Origin: DASQEH01 sp038237745
GTDB lineage: Bacteria; Actinomycetota; Actinomycetes; Propionibacteriales; Nocardioidaceae
DNA length: 64,000 bases
Direction of reading: 5' to 3'
Assembly (NCBI GenBank): GCA_038237745.1
Contig: JBBRYJ010000006.1
Location: 1 to 64,000, forward strand
This document shows positions 45,371 through 53,850 of this stretch, piece by piece. Positions within the stretch are counted from its first letter, which is position 1, and each line of letters begins with the position of its first letter. The translations under genes were made by a program, and so were the position numbers. The notes under the pieces are model-generated. The model searched no databases. It was not told where the DNA came from and saw only the letters and a program-made list of their open reading frames with translations.

Positions 45371-46297
45371 GTGCGAGGCACGCACGAGTACGTCGAGGAC
45401 GCCCGCAACCAGGACGTGCTCATCTACGTGAACGGGGAGCTCAAGTCCCGTGCCGAGGCCGTGGTCTCGGTCTTCGACGCGGGGTTCGTGCTGGGCGACG
45501 GCGTTTGGGAAGGCTTACGGATCCACGATGGGCACCCGGCGTTTCTCGACCGGCACCTCGACCGCCTGTTCGAGGGCGCGTCGGCGCTCGCGCTCACGGT
45601 GGGGCTGAGCCGGGAGCAGCTCACCGCTGCGATCTACCGGACCCTTGCCGCGAACGGCATGCGTGACGGGGTCCATGTACGCCTGATGGTCACTCGCGGG
45701 CTGAAGACCACGCCCTACCAGGACCCCCGGATGACGAGCGGTCCAGCGACGGTCGTGATGATCCCCGAATACAAGGAGCCGAACCCCACCGTCCTGAGCC
45801 AAGGGATCCGACTCTTCACCGTGCACGTGCGGCGCCCCTATCCCGACGTGCTCGACCCCAAGCTGAACTCGCACAGCAAGCTGAACGACATCACGGCGTG
45901 CATCCAGGCTTACACCGCAGGAGCTGACGAGGCGCTCATGCTCGATCCGCATGGATTCGTGGCAACCTGCAACTCGACGCATTTCTTCATCGTGCGCGAC
46001 GGGGAGGTGTGGACATCGTCGGGCGCCTTCTGCCTGGGCGGTATCACCCGGGGAACAGTGCTGAGGGCCGCGCGAGCCGCAGGTATCGAGACTGTGGAGA
46101 AGAGCTTCAGCCTTACCGACGTCTATGGCGCCGACGAGGCCTTCGTGACGGGCACCTTCGCAGGTGTCGTACCGGTGTATGAGGTCGACGGCCGTACCAT
46201 CGGCGAGGCGGGGTCTCGCCCGATGACTACGCGCGTGAAGCAGCTGTACCAGGCTGACGTCGCTGCCGACGTGGCGAGGCGCCGCGGGTCGGCGTGA
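45371..46297 (+). CDS. class IV PLP aminotransferase
   Basis: The 308-residue protein belongs to the fold-IV transaminases (D-amino acid, branched-chain, aminodeoxychorismate lyase group): VYVNGEL-like start IYVNGELKSR, GDGVWEGLRI (~40), HVRLMVTRGL, SHSKLNDITAC with the PLP Lys (~178), and a TRGTVLRAA loop. The exact specificity is open. GTG 45371 is preceded by GGAAGGA at 6 nt; TTG 45347 behind GGAGGG is the alternative. The 3' end overlaps the sulfotransferase-like gene by 4 nt. Confidence 0.88.
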   Translation: MRGTHEYVEDARNQDVLIYVNGELKSRAEAVVSVFDAGFVLGDGVWEGLRIHDGHPAFLDRHLDRLFEGASALALTVGLSREQLTAAIYRTLAANGMRDGVHVRLMVTRGLKTTPYQDPRMTSGPATVVMIPEYKEPNPTVLSQGIRLFTVHVRRPYPDVLDPKLNSHSKLNDITACIQAYTAGADEALMLDPHGFVATCNSTHFFIVRDGEVWTSSGAFCLGGITRGTVLRAARAAGIETVEKSFSLTDVYGADEAFVTGTFAGVVPVYEVDGRTIGEAGSRPMTTRVKQLYQADVAADVARRRGSA

Positions 46298-47028
46298 CGG
46301 ACATCGTTCGGCTCGCGGTGTGGTCTGGGCCGCGAAACATCTCGACGGCGCTCATGCGCTCGTGGGAGAACCGAACCGACTCCACGGTCGTCGACGAACC
46401 TCTGTACGCGCACTACCTCGCCGTCACCGGTATCGACCATCCTGGTCGTGACGAGGTCATCGCCGCGGGCCAGCCGGACTGGCGCGCTGTTGTAGACACG
46501 CTGCTCGGGCCGGTGCCGGACGGATCGCGGGTCTTCTACCACAAGCAGATGGCGCTTCATCTGACTCCGGACATCGAACGGACTTGGATCACACGCCTGA
46601 CGAACGTGCTGCTCATCCGCGAACCCCGCCATGTGGTCGCCTCGTACCTCCGCTCGCGGCGGACCGTGACCGCCGACGATATCGGTTTACATCAGCAGAG
46701 CCGGTTGTACGACGAGCTGAGCGAGTCGGGAGCTCCGCCGCCGGTCATCGACTCGAGTGATTTCCTTCGCGACCCGGAAGGCTACTCGCGGGCGTTGTGC
46801 AGCCACGTCGACGTGCCGTTCACCGACGCCATGCTGACGTGGCCGTCCGGTCCGCGCAGCTCTGACGGTGTCTGGGGCCGGTACTGGTACGACTCTGTTT
46901 GGCGGTCGACCGGCTTCGAGCCCTACCGGCCCTCAGACGTGACGCTGTCGACCGATGAGGCTGAGGTAGCCGAGTCGTGCCGACCCAGCTACGAGCGCCT
47001 GCTTGCGGTTCGCTGGCGGCTCGGCTGA
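46294..47028 (+). CDS. sulfotransferase-like P-loop protein
   Basis: The 244-residue protein has the PAPS 5'-phosphosulfate loop WSGPRNISTALMRSW (~9) and the 3'-phosphate motif LIREPRHVVASYLRS (~110), hence a sulfotransferase fold. GTG 46294 overlaps the aminotransferase gene (GTGA). Plant and animal proteins in which these two domains are fused (annotated branched-chain aminotransferase-like) make a functional link plausible. The acceptor is unknown. PAPS would come from the APS kinase at 19.4 kb. Confidence 0.83.
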   Translation: MTDIVRLAVWSGPRNISTALMRSWENRTDSTVVDEPLYAHYLAVTGIDHPGRDEVIAAGQPDWRAVVDTLLGPVPDGSRVFYHKQMALHLTPDIERTWITRLTNVLLIREPRHVVASYLRSRRTVTADDIGLHQQSRLYDELSESGAPPPVIDSSDFLRDPEGYSRALCSHVDVPFTDAMLTWPSGPRSSDGVWGRYWYDSVWRSTGFEPYRPSDVTLSTDEAEVAESCRPSYERLLAVRWRLG

Positions 47029-47043
47029 CCGGTCGGTGTGGGC

Positions 47044-47706
47044 TCATTCGTGCCCGGTGAACCGCTGCTCCGTCGCCCAGAAGTCGCTGTCGGTCTGGCT
47101 CGCGCGGTAGAGAGCGTCTGCTATGAACGCCGGATCGAACGGGGTTCCGTCCTTGACGTCACCTGCCACCGTCAACGACATGGCGCGGATGCCATCGGCT
47201 GCGAGTGTGGCGTCGAGCGACGTGACCAGGTTGCGAAGGGCGGCCTTCTGTACGCCGAGGGAGGCGGCTGACGGCCAGGGCCGGTCGGCGGTTGCGCCGC
47301 CGGTCGCCGTCACCCGTGCTCCAGTGGACATGTACGGCCGAGCTGCCTGGACCGCAGTCAGCAGTCCGGCGACTCCTAGCCGTAGATCCGTCAGCAACTC
47401 CTCTGCCGAGAGGGAAAGCGCGTCCTTCGACGTGAACGCGCTGGGGTTGAAGTGCAGATGACCGATGGAGCCGGTGTGCTCCGCTAACCGTTCGATGGCG
47501 ACCGAGAGGGCGGAGGCGTCTGTCACGTCGACAGGCGTCCAACCGGTAGTGAAGCCCTCCGACTCAAGCTGTCTACCCAGCTGCTCGAGAGGGCCCGGCG
47601 AGCGTGCGACCAGCGCAGGCGCGAACCCTGCCTGAGCGAAGCGTCGGGCCACCGCCGCTCCGATTCCCGGTCCCGCGCCTATCACAACGACGGCTCCCTG
47701 GTCCAT
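47044..47706 (-). CDS. short-chain dehydrogenase-like protein lacking the catalytic Tyr
   Basis: The 220-residue Rossmann protein has VVIGAGPGIGAAVARRF at the N-terminus but, instead of the NNAG and YxxxK motifs, FNPSAF and SLGVQKAAL, so the catalytic Tyr is replaced. It may be a nucleotide-binding protein with altered chemistry. ATG 47706 sits 6 nt after TACGCT (47718-47713 on the minus strand), consistent with a leaderless start; the CGGAGG there could also act as SD. It is convergent with the sulfotransferase gene. Confidence 0.8.
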   Translation of the reverse strand: MDQGAVVVIGAGPGIGAAVARRFAQAGFAPALVARSPGPLEQLGRQLESEGFTTGWTPVDVTDASALSVAIERLAEHTGSIGHLHFNPSAFTSKDALSLSAEELLTDLRLGVAGLLTAVQAARPYMSTGARVTATGGATADRPWPSAASLGVQKAALRNLVTSLDATLAADGIRAMSLTVAGDVKDGTPFDPAFIADALYRASQTDSDFWATEQRFTGHE

Positions 47707-47815
47707 CCTCCGAGCGTATCCGGCGACGTGCGCGTGAGCCACGTCCGGGCGAGGGCGGCGGGCTGGTCTCTGGCTCGTGCACGCTGGAGCCGCCTACTAC
47801 GATGAGCCGGCACAT

Positions 47816-47888
47816 GCCGGCGTGGCGCAATTGGTAGCGCATCCGACTTGTAATCGGAAGGTTAGGGGTTCGAGTCCCCTCGCCGGCT
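47816..47888 (+). tRNA. tRNA-Thr (anticodon TGT)
   Basis: GCCGGCG (47816-47822) pairs with CGCCGGC (47881-47887), discriminator T. The D-arm GCGCAATTGGTAGCGC, anticodon stem TCCGA/TCGGA around CTTGTAA, and the T-arm GGGGTTCGAGTCCCC are all present, giving anticodon TGT. No CCA is encoded. Length 73. Confidence 0.97.
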
Positions 47889-48422
47889 CCTAACCGGCTG
47901 TACGACTTCGGCTGAGGCTGGACAATTGGACTTCGGTGGATCCGCGTCAGTGTGGCGGCTGGTGGTTGACATCTACTTCGGTCAATTCTTGAGACTCACT
48001 TGCATAGGGAGGTCATACGCCGTCGATTTCCAGAACGACCTCTGACAAGCATCTGGGCTACCAAACCGTCCGTGGTGTCGCCCTCGGTACTTACTGTGAC
48101 CTTCGCTGTCGTCGTCTTCGGTGGCCTCGTCTCCGCGTAGGCCGCAGCCGCGCCCGCTCCCGCACGTCCGGCTCGACCTTCATGCCCAGCGCGATTTACT
48201 GCGCGCGAGACGAGGATCGTCGCTGGCCCCGCCGTTGTCGAGGCGTTCGCCGGCTCGTCAGTGGACAGACCTGCGCTGGCACATGCGCAGCGTCCACCCG
48301 CCGAAGCTCGTCCTCGTCCGCCGCGACGACCGCTGGACGGTGGCGAGCTGTTATCCCCTTGCTGAAGTTAGGCGCGCGGCTCTAGAGTCACGACCAAATC
48401 GTTTGGCGTGATGAGCCCGTCC
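47889..48422. other. 534-nt stretch after the tRNA without a supported gene
   Basis: The first ~170 nt have visibly lower GC (for example TGACATCTACTTCGG and TTCTTGAGACTCACTTGCATA) and are interrupted in all frames. An open frame from about 48121 to 48411 encodes Arg/Pro-rich, unconvincing sequence and no SD is seen. I found no direct copy of the tRNA 3' end, so no attachment site can be called. It may be decayed insertion DNA. Confidence 0.6.
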
Positions 48423-48926
48423 ATGAAGGTGAGAGCAACGGCCCTTGGTGTCGCGGTAGCGGCGGTGAGCCTCCTGGCTACCTCGGCGGTGGAGGCTTCG
48501 GCGGCAGTGCAGCCAACCAAGGAACCTTTCCATGCCAGTGCCACCTTCACCGACACCAGCATTTGCGGCTTCCCGATCCAGGTCACCATCCACGCCTCTG
48601 GGTTCAACATCAGTTTCTTCAATGACGCTGGAGACTAGATTCGGCAGCAGTTGCACGTCACCGAGCGCGACAGGTTCTCGGCCAACGGAGTCACCCTGCG
48701 CGGAGATGCGTATCGCACCAACACTCGGGTGACGTTCTCTAGCAGCGGCGATGTGACCGGATACTTCGGCGCTGGCGTGCTGGAGAAAGTGTTGCTGCCT
48801 GATGGGCGCACTTTTATGGGTGCTGGCCGAGTGAAAGTTCTGGCTCAACCTCCCGGCTTCATCGTGGCCCCCGACACCGGAGTGGCGAAGAACCAGGGCG
48901 ACTTCTGCGCCACCCTCAGCGGCTGA
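48423..48926 (+). pseudogene. secreted-protein gene interrupted by an in-frame TAG
   Basis: ATG 48423 opens a signal peptide (MKVRATALGVAVAAVSLLAT, then SAVEASAA) and a mature part with VQPTKEPFHASATFTDTSIC. The frame stops at TAG 48636-48638 after NDAGD, then stays open in the same frame to TGA 48926, reading HVTERDRFSANGVTLRGDAY, GYFGAGVLEKVLL and ending DFCATLSG. Both parts together would make a 167-codon exported protein with two Cys that could pair. The simplest reading is a one-base nonsense mutation. Family unknown. Confidence 0.75.
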
Positions 48927-49303
48927 GCCCACGGCCCCAGTAAACCGCTGAGGTTGCCGGCGGTGGTGGCTTGGCCGGGCGGAACACTGACAGCTTTTGT
49001 CGCCTCCTCGACGGGTGTGGACACACGACTCTGGTGTCATAGTCCGAGGCCCCTCTGAGACGTACCCGAGCGGGCCACTTCTTGGATTGTCCCTGCTAGC
49101 TCGTCGGGCAGGAACGCTGCTGTAGGGCGACCAAGACGCGAACGTAAGACACCGAACTGCAGAAGGCTCGCAGTGTGCTCAGCGTCGGGCGACCACCGGA
49201 GGATGGTCCTGACAGAGCCGCTTACCGACGGCACCTGACAACAAGCGGTTCCTTCCGACCAGATCGGTGAGCGAGGAGGGGAACATCCGGGGTTCGCAAG
49301 GCG
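48927..49303. other. 377-nt stretch without a supported gene
   Basis: A minus-strand open frame at 49037-49234 (65 codons, with LPDELAGTIQEVARS) has mildly protein-like composition but no SD, no homology I know, and lies at the 3' side of the histidine kinase. I see no repeat, tRNA or promoter worth naming. Confidence 0.45.
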
Positions 49304-50944
49304 CTACGGGCGTCGAGGGACACGCCACTTGACTTGGGTGCCGCGTGGTTGCCGAGGTGTCACCTTCACAGTTCCTCCTAGTTTCCGGGCACGAGCCCTG
49401 ACGTTGCCCAGCCCGCTCTCGCGCACGCCCTCCTCCATGCCCACTCCGTCGTCGGTGACCGTCAGGATGATCTCAGCTGGCCTCACGTCTAGGGTCACGA
49501 GCGCATAGGCGGCTCGGGCATGACGGGCGACGTTGGACAAAGCCTCACGCAACACGGCACACAGCTGTTCATGGATCTCGGCTGCGACCGCGTCGTCGAT
49601 CGGCCCGGACGTCTGCATGACCGGCGCAAACCCCAGCGTCGAGACGTACTCCGCGACAAGTGAGCTGACGTCGTCGTAGAGACTTTTGTCAGGCTGCTGG
49701 TGATGGAGCTCGAAGATCGTGGACCTGATGTCGCGGATGGTGAGGTCTAGATCGGTCACTGCCGTCTCGATCCGATCGCGGGTGTCCGGCGAGGTGGCGA
49801 GTCGCAACGCCCCCTGTAGCTGGAGACCCGTGGCGAAGAGCCGCTGGATGACGAGGTCGTGGAGATCCCGAGCGATACGGTCTCGGTCGGTGAGCACCGC
49901 CAGCTCTGATCTGTTCGAGACAGCCTGGGCGCGGTCGAGAGCGAGAGATGCCTGGTCTGCGAAGGCGGCAAGCAACTCGACTTCTTCGGGTTCGAGGCGC
50001 TGGTCGTGGAGAAAGAGCACGAACAGCACTCCATGGTCGGCAAGTTGGGAGCGCAGCGGGACCAGCAGAACTGTGGGGTCGGCGCGAGTTGGCATGACCA
50101 CCTCACCCGTGCGGGTCGCGAGGTCGACCTGGGCTGCGAAGCGTTTGATCATGGCGTGCAATGCGGCCTCGTCCAGGGCTTCATCGCCGCCGGGGCCGGC
50201 CGTCACCTCGACGTTGACTCCAGACTCGTCGACGATGTGCACAACAGAGACGACGTTGGCGCCTGAGACCCGGCGAGCTTGAGCAGCGATCTGTCCGAGT
50301 GCCTCGGTGGTCAGGACGGTTGGTTGCAGCAGTTCGATGATCTGGGCGGAAGCCTCCAACCAGTGTCGCCGACGCTCGCTCTGTTCGTAGACTCGCGCCT
50401 TCTCGATGACGGAGCCGGCCGCCGCGGCCAGCGCCTCGACCATCCAGACGTCTTCGGCGGTGAACTCCACACCGTGCGCCTTCTCCGTGAGGTAGAGGTT
50501 GCCGAAGATCGTTCCCCGGATCCTTACCGGCACCCCGAGGAATGTGCTCATAGGCGGGTGGTGGGGTGGGAATCCGATCGACTGGGGATGGTCCTGGATC
50601 CGCGCGAGTCGCAGCGGTACCGGGTGGTCGATCACACGGCCCAAGATGCCAAGGCCGCTGGGGAGTGATCCGATGGCGAGGCGCTCCGCGTCGGCCAAGC
50701 CATGGGTGACGAAGTCCGACAGGCTCCGGTGTCGGCCGAGCACACCCAACGCGCCGTATCTCGCATCGGTGAGCTCGCAGGCCGAGACGACGATGCGGTT
50801 GAGTACGCCGTGGAGGTCGAGGTCGGAGCCGATCGCCATGACAGCGTTCAGCAGCGCACGCACCTTCGGCGCCAGCTCAACTACGTCGACGCTCGGGTCA
50901 CTGGCCACGCACCCAGCGTAGACATCCACCTCAGTGGTGAGCAC
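49304..50944 (-). CDS. DevS/DosT-like GAF-GAF sensor histidine kinase
   Basis: The 546-residue cytosolic kinase has two GAF domains (~45-195 and ~215-345), a HisKA_3 segment with DRIARDLHDLVIQRLF (His ~369) and an HATPase with LREALSNVARHA and VTDDGVGM, ending in VRESGLGNVRARAR. GAF1 closely follows mycobacterial DevS (GFPPHHPPMSTFLGVPVRI, GNLYLTEKAHG), including His residues where DevS ligates heme, so it may sense oxygen, NO or CO. GTG 50944 starts exactly after the upstream TGA. It probably phosphorylates the NarL-type regulator at 52.3 kb. Confidence 0.9.
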   Translation of the reverse strand: MLTTEVDVYAGCVASDPSVDVVELAPKVRALLNAVMAIGSDLDLHGVLNRIVVSACELTDARYGALGVLGRHRSLSDFVTHGLADAERLAIGSLPSGLGILGRVIDHPVPLRLARIQDHPQSIGFPPHHPPMSTFLGVPVRIRGTIFGNLYLTEKAHGVEFTAEDVWMVEALAAAAGSVIEKARVYEQSERRRHWLEASAQIIELLQPTVLTTEALGQIAAQARRVSGANVVSVVHIVDESGVNVEVTAGPGGDEALDEAALHAMIKRFAAQVDLATRTGEVVMPTRADPTVLLVPLRSQLADHGVLFVLFLHDQRLEPEEVELLAAFADQASLALDRAQAVSNRSELAVLTDRDRIARDLHDLVIQRLFATGLQLQGALRLATSPDTRDRIETAVTDLDLTIRDIRSTIFELHHQQPDKSLYDDVSSLVAEYVSTLGFAPVMQTSGPIDDAVAAEIHEQLCAVLREALSNVARHARAAYALVTLDVRPAEIILTVTDDGVGMEEGVRESGLGNVRARARKLGGTVKVTPRQPRGTQVKWRVPRRP

Positions 50945-51388
50945 TCAACCGACGAGGCTGACCCCTGTGTCGGCCGGGCGCACGACCTCCGTGTCGATAC
51001 GTCTGCCGGTGATCGTCTGCCAACTCAGTCGGATGTACAACGTGCGGGAGCCGTCCACCCAGGGCTGAGGATCGCTGAGCGCACGAATTTCCGCGATCTC
51101 GTCTGGGTCGGACATTGCCTGCGCTGCTCCGCACGCCACGACACTCCATCCGCTCTGCTCGGAAGGAGAGAGATCGTCCACCTCGAACGCGGCGGCGCTT
51201 TCCGTACCCTGAGTGCCCACCATGCTGTACGGCGACGTGCGGAAGATGATCGATGCACCGCTCACGACGAACGTGAGGGGGACGATCTGTGGCCCGGCTG
51301 GGGTACAGAACGCCAGGCGCCCGACCCCGCCCGCTGCGATGAGTTCTGCACACTCACCAGGAGACAGTTCCGTCCAGATCCGTGTCAT
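50945..51388 (-). CDS. pyridoxamine 5'-phosphate oxidase-like flavin protein
   Basis: The 147-residue split-barrel protein starts MTRIWTELSPGECAEL, then GGVGRLAFCTPAGPQIVPLTFVV split over the core strands, FRTSPYSMVG and SVVACGAAQAM. Related proteins bind FMN or F420 and are common in mycobacterial dormancy regulons. AGGGAG precedes ATG 51388. The stop and the kinase start are contiguous (TGAGTG), so the two are coupled. Substrate unknown. Confidence 0.87.
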   Translation of the reverse strand: MTRIWTELSPGECAELIAAGGVGRLAFCTPAGPQIVPLTFVVSGASIIFRTSPYSMVGTQGTESAAAFEVDDLSPSEQSGWSVVACGAAQAMSDPDEIAEIRALSDPQPWVDGSRTLYIRLSWQTITGRRIDTEVVRPADTGVSLVG

Positions 51389-51508
51389 GGCTCACTCCCT
51401 GCGTAGTCGGCGATAGCCCGCCCGCCGTAGTCCGGCGCGTTTGGCCGTGGGTGATATCGCGGCGGGCGAGCCGACCAACATCGCCCGTCCGTCGCGACGT
51501 GCGGCCTG

Positions 51509-52108
51509 CTACTTGAGAATGGGGAACCGCTGTACCACTGTCTGGCGCTCCCACCAGCCACCGAGGCCCAGGTACCGACCGGCACCGTAGAGCCCGAGGA
51601 CCAGGACTGCTGCGGCTCCGATGATGTGGTCGTCGGTCAGGGGGTTGTTGTCGGGAGGTAGGACAACAGTCCACATCATGAGGTACATCGTGACGCCGGC
51701 GATCGTGGCCAACCTCGTGAAGATGCCTAGTGTCAGGCTGACGCCGATGGCGAGCAGGCCAAGCATGAACGCACCGTTCGTCCAGGCGTCACCAGCGATC
51801 GCGTGGTAGAGACCAGCGAACGGCCCGCTTGCTCCCAACGAGAGGAAGCCGAGCGTCGGATTCCCCCCGTGTATCCAGGCGGCATCTCCGAACCGGTCGA
51901 TGGCGCCCGTCTCTGGGTTGGTTCCGGTAGAGAAGCCAAGGGCCAAGAGCTTGTCGAAGAATGCCCAGAGAAATGCCCAGCCGACCACCAACCGCAAGAC
52001 CCCCATGGCGTACTCGGCGGCTCGAACGGGAACCTCAGGATGGGGCAGGCCGCTGTGCGACTGCTCGGCCTGTGGCACTGCCGTCTTGTGGCGCGTCAGG
52101 ATGACCAT
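51509..52108 (-). CDS. DoxX/DoxD-like membrane protein
   Basis: The 199-residue protein has about four hydrophobic segments, with a first helix VLRLVVGWAFLWAFFDKLLA typical of DoxX and a C-terminal IIGAAAVLVLGLYGAGRYLG. Family members are linked to thiosulfate or quinol redox at the membrane. ATG 52108 is chosen by GAGGAG at 8 nt. It is divergent from the NarL-type regulator and shares a spacer holding two Dos-box-like palindromes. Confidence 0.85.
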   Translation of the reverse strand: MVILTRHKTAVPQAEQSHSGLPHPEVPVRAAEYAMGVLRLVVGWAFLWAFFDKLLALGFSTGTNPETGAIDRFGDAAWIHGGNPTLGFLSLGASGPFAGLYHAIAGDAWTNGAFMLGLLAIGVSLTLGIFTRLATIAGVTMYLMMWTVVLPPDNNPLTDDHIIGAAAVLVLGLYGAGRYLGLGGWWERQTVVQRFPILK

Positions 52109-52210
52109 GTCGTGTACTCCTCGCATCGATTGCGGAAGGCGTCGCTTCCCACCACCTCGATTCTCGCGCCTCCATCACGACCGCACAGGTGGCAGACGAC
52201 CTTGCTGTCG

Positions 52211-52246
52211 GAGACCAAGGTCCTGACCCACCGGGACCAAAGTCCC
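52211..52246. promoter_or_regulatory. two Dos-box-like palindromes 22 nt apart
   Basis: GGGACCAAAGTCCC (52233-52246) fits the DosR/DevR box core GGGACNNNNGTCCC exactly. GAGACCAAGGTCCT (52211-52224) is a weaker second copy two helical turns away. They lie between doxX (-) and the NarL-type regulator (+), so the regulator may control both and itself. Confidence 0.78.
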
Positions 52247-52302
52247 GCCCGCACGGCCCTTTCGAGCGGCGCAGCAGCGCACGACTTGGATACCTTGGCT
52301 GC

Positions 52303-52962
52303 ATGGACGGCTCGACCGCAGGTCTCGAGAAGATTCGCGTCTTCCTCCTCGACGACCACGAGGTCGTACGACGCGGACTCAGGGACCTGCTTGAGCAGGA
52401 CGGCGACATCGAGGTCGTCGGGGAGTCCGGGCTCGCGAAGGAGGCCACCAGGCGTATACCTGCACTGAAGCCGCACGTGGCCGTGCTCGACGGTCGGCTG
52501 CCCGACGGGTCCGGGATCGACGTGTGCCGCGAGATACGTTCGGGCCACCCTGAGATCGCCGTTCTCATTCTCACGTCGTACGACAACGACGAGGCGCTTT
52601 TCTCGGCGATCATGGCAGGGGCCGCCGGCTACGCCCTGAAGCAGATCCGGGGCAACGACCTGGTCGAGTCGGTACGTAAGGTGGCGGCCGGACAGTCGAT
52701 CCTTGATCCCGCCGTCACCCAACAGGTGCTCGACAAGCTGCGTCGCGGGCCCGAGGAAGACGAGGCCCTGGCCCCATTGACCACGCAGGAACGGCGCGTC
52801 CTCGAGCTGATCGGTGAAGGCATGACGAACAGGCAGATCGGGGAGGCGATGTCCCTCGCCGAGAAGACCGTGAAGAACTACGTCTCGAGTGTCTTCGTGA
52901 AGCTTGGACTCGCTCGGCGAACGCAGGCGGCAGTGTTCGCCGCCCAGCATCGACGCGAGTGA
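52303..52962 (+). CDS. NarL/DevR-like response regulator
   Basis: The 219-residue protein has a receiver (IRVFLLDDHEVVRRGLRDLL, phospho-acceptor VAVLDGRLPDGSG, Asp ~61) and a LuxR-type HTH (LTTQERRVLELIGEGMTN, KTVKNYVSSVFVKLGL). The sequence is DevR/DosR-like; a Lys-Gln replaces the usual KDxx at the end of the receiver (YALKQIRG). ATG 52303 follows TACCTT (52291-52296) by 6 nt, so leaderless; open codons upstream belong to the promoter. Two Dos boxes lie 57-92 nt before it. Confidence 0.9.
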   Translation: MDGSTAGLEKIRVFLLDDHEVVRRGLRDLLEQDGDIEVVGESGLAKEATRRIPALKPHVAVLDGRLPDGSGIDVCREIRSGHPEIAVLILTSYDNDEALFSAIMAGAAGYALKQIRGNDLVESVRKVAAGQSILDPAVTQQVLDKLRRGPEEDEALAPLTTQERRVLELIGEGMTNRQIGEAMSLAEKTVKNYVSSVFVKLGLARRTQAAVFAAQHRRE

Positions 52963-53070
52963 CGCGTTGGTGGCCCACGCCGTCGGCTCGATGGCAATGG
53001 ATCTGCCCTTACCGGATATCTCAGCACCAACTGGTGAATTTTCGAGGCGGAATCGGTGAAAGGGAGGCAC

Positions 53071-53850
53071 ATGCAGTCGTTTGAGGGCCGCGCTGTTGTT
53101 GTCACGGGAGGTAGCCGGGGTATCGGCCTCGGGATCGCCGATGCCTTCTCGCGGGAAGGTGCACGTGTCTTGCTGGTCGGGCGGGACGAGCAGGTCGCCA
53201 GAGCTGCTGCTGACAGTCTGACCGCTTCGACTGGGAACCCCGTCGCGTACCTGTCGGTGGATCTGCGTTTCGCAAGCGCATGCCACGCCCTGGCGGCCCA
53301 CGCCGACGCCGTGCTGGGCGGCGTCGACGTCTTGTGTGCCAACGCTGGTATCTACCCCGAGCGGTTACTCAGCGAGATGACCGAGAAGGAGTTCGACGAT
53401 GTGATCGCTGTCAACCTCCGGTCGACTGTCTTCTCTGTGCAGGCATGTGCCCCACTCCTAGCCCGCTCGCGAAGGGGGAGGGTGGTCCTCGTGTCTTCGA
53501 TCACCGGCCCGGTAACCGGGTGGCCGGGCTGGTCCCACTACGGCGCCAGCAAGGCGGCACAGCTCGGTTTCATGAAGAGCGCCGCCCTTGAGCTAGCGCC
53601 CGACGGGACAACGGTGAACGCTGTAGCACCGGGGAGTATCGCGACCGAGTCCTATGAATGCCTCGAAGAGGCTGAGCGGGAGCGCATCCTGGCGGCGATA
53701 CCGGCCGGCAGGATGGGAACAGTCGCTGACGTGGCGGCGGCTTGTCTCTACCTCGGGAGCGAAGATGCGGGTTTCGTCACCGGGCAGGTTCTCGTGCTGG
53801 ATGGGGGCCAGGTACTGCCAGAGCTTCCGCTTGCGACGCCAGGTCGGTGA
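53071..53850 (+). CDS. short-chain dehydrogenase/reductase (FabG-like)
   Basis: The 259-residue protein has a complete SDR set: VVTGGSRGIGLGIADAF (~10), LCANAG (~90), the catalytic Ser in VLVSSITGPV and YGASKAAQLGF (Tyr ~160). Substrate unknown. AAAGGGAGG precedes ATG 53071. It may be cotranscribed with the DevR-like gene 108 nt upstream or stand alone. Its 3' end overlaps the convergent MFS gene by 74 nt. Confidence 0.9.
   Translation: MQSFEGRAVVVTGGSRGIGLGIADAFSREGARVLLVGRDEQVARAAADSLTASTGNPVAYLSVDLRFASACHALAAHADAVLGGVDVLCANAGIYPERLLSEMTEKEFDDVIAVNLRSTVFSVQACAPLLARSRRGRVVLVSSITGPVTGWPGWSHYGASKAAQLGFMKSAALELAPDGTTVNAVAPGSIATESYECLEEAERERILAAIPAGRMGTVADVAAACLYLGSEDAGFVTGQVLVLDGGQVLPELPLATPGR

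Noticed and set aside
48636..48638. Amber codon as pyrrolysine insertion
   Set aside because: No pyl gene or other sign of TAG recoding is visible; other genes here end in TAG normally, so a nonsense mutation is simpler.
47889..49303. Attachment site copy of the tRNA-Thr 3' end
   Set aside because: I looked for a repeat of GGTTCGAGTCCCCTCGCCGG downstream and saw none in the window.
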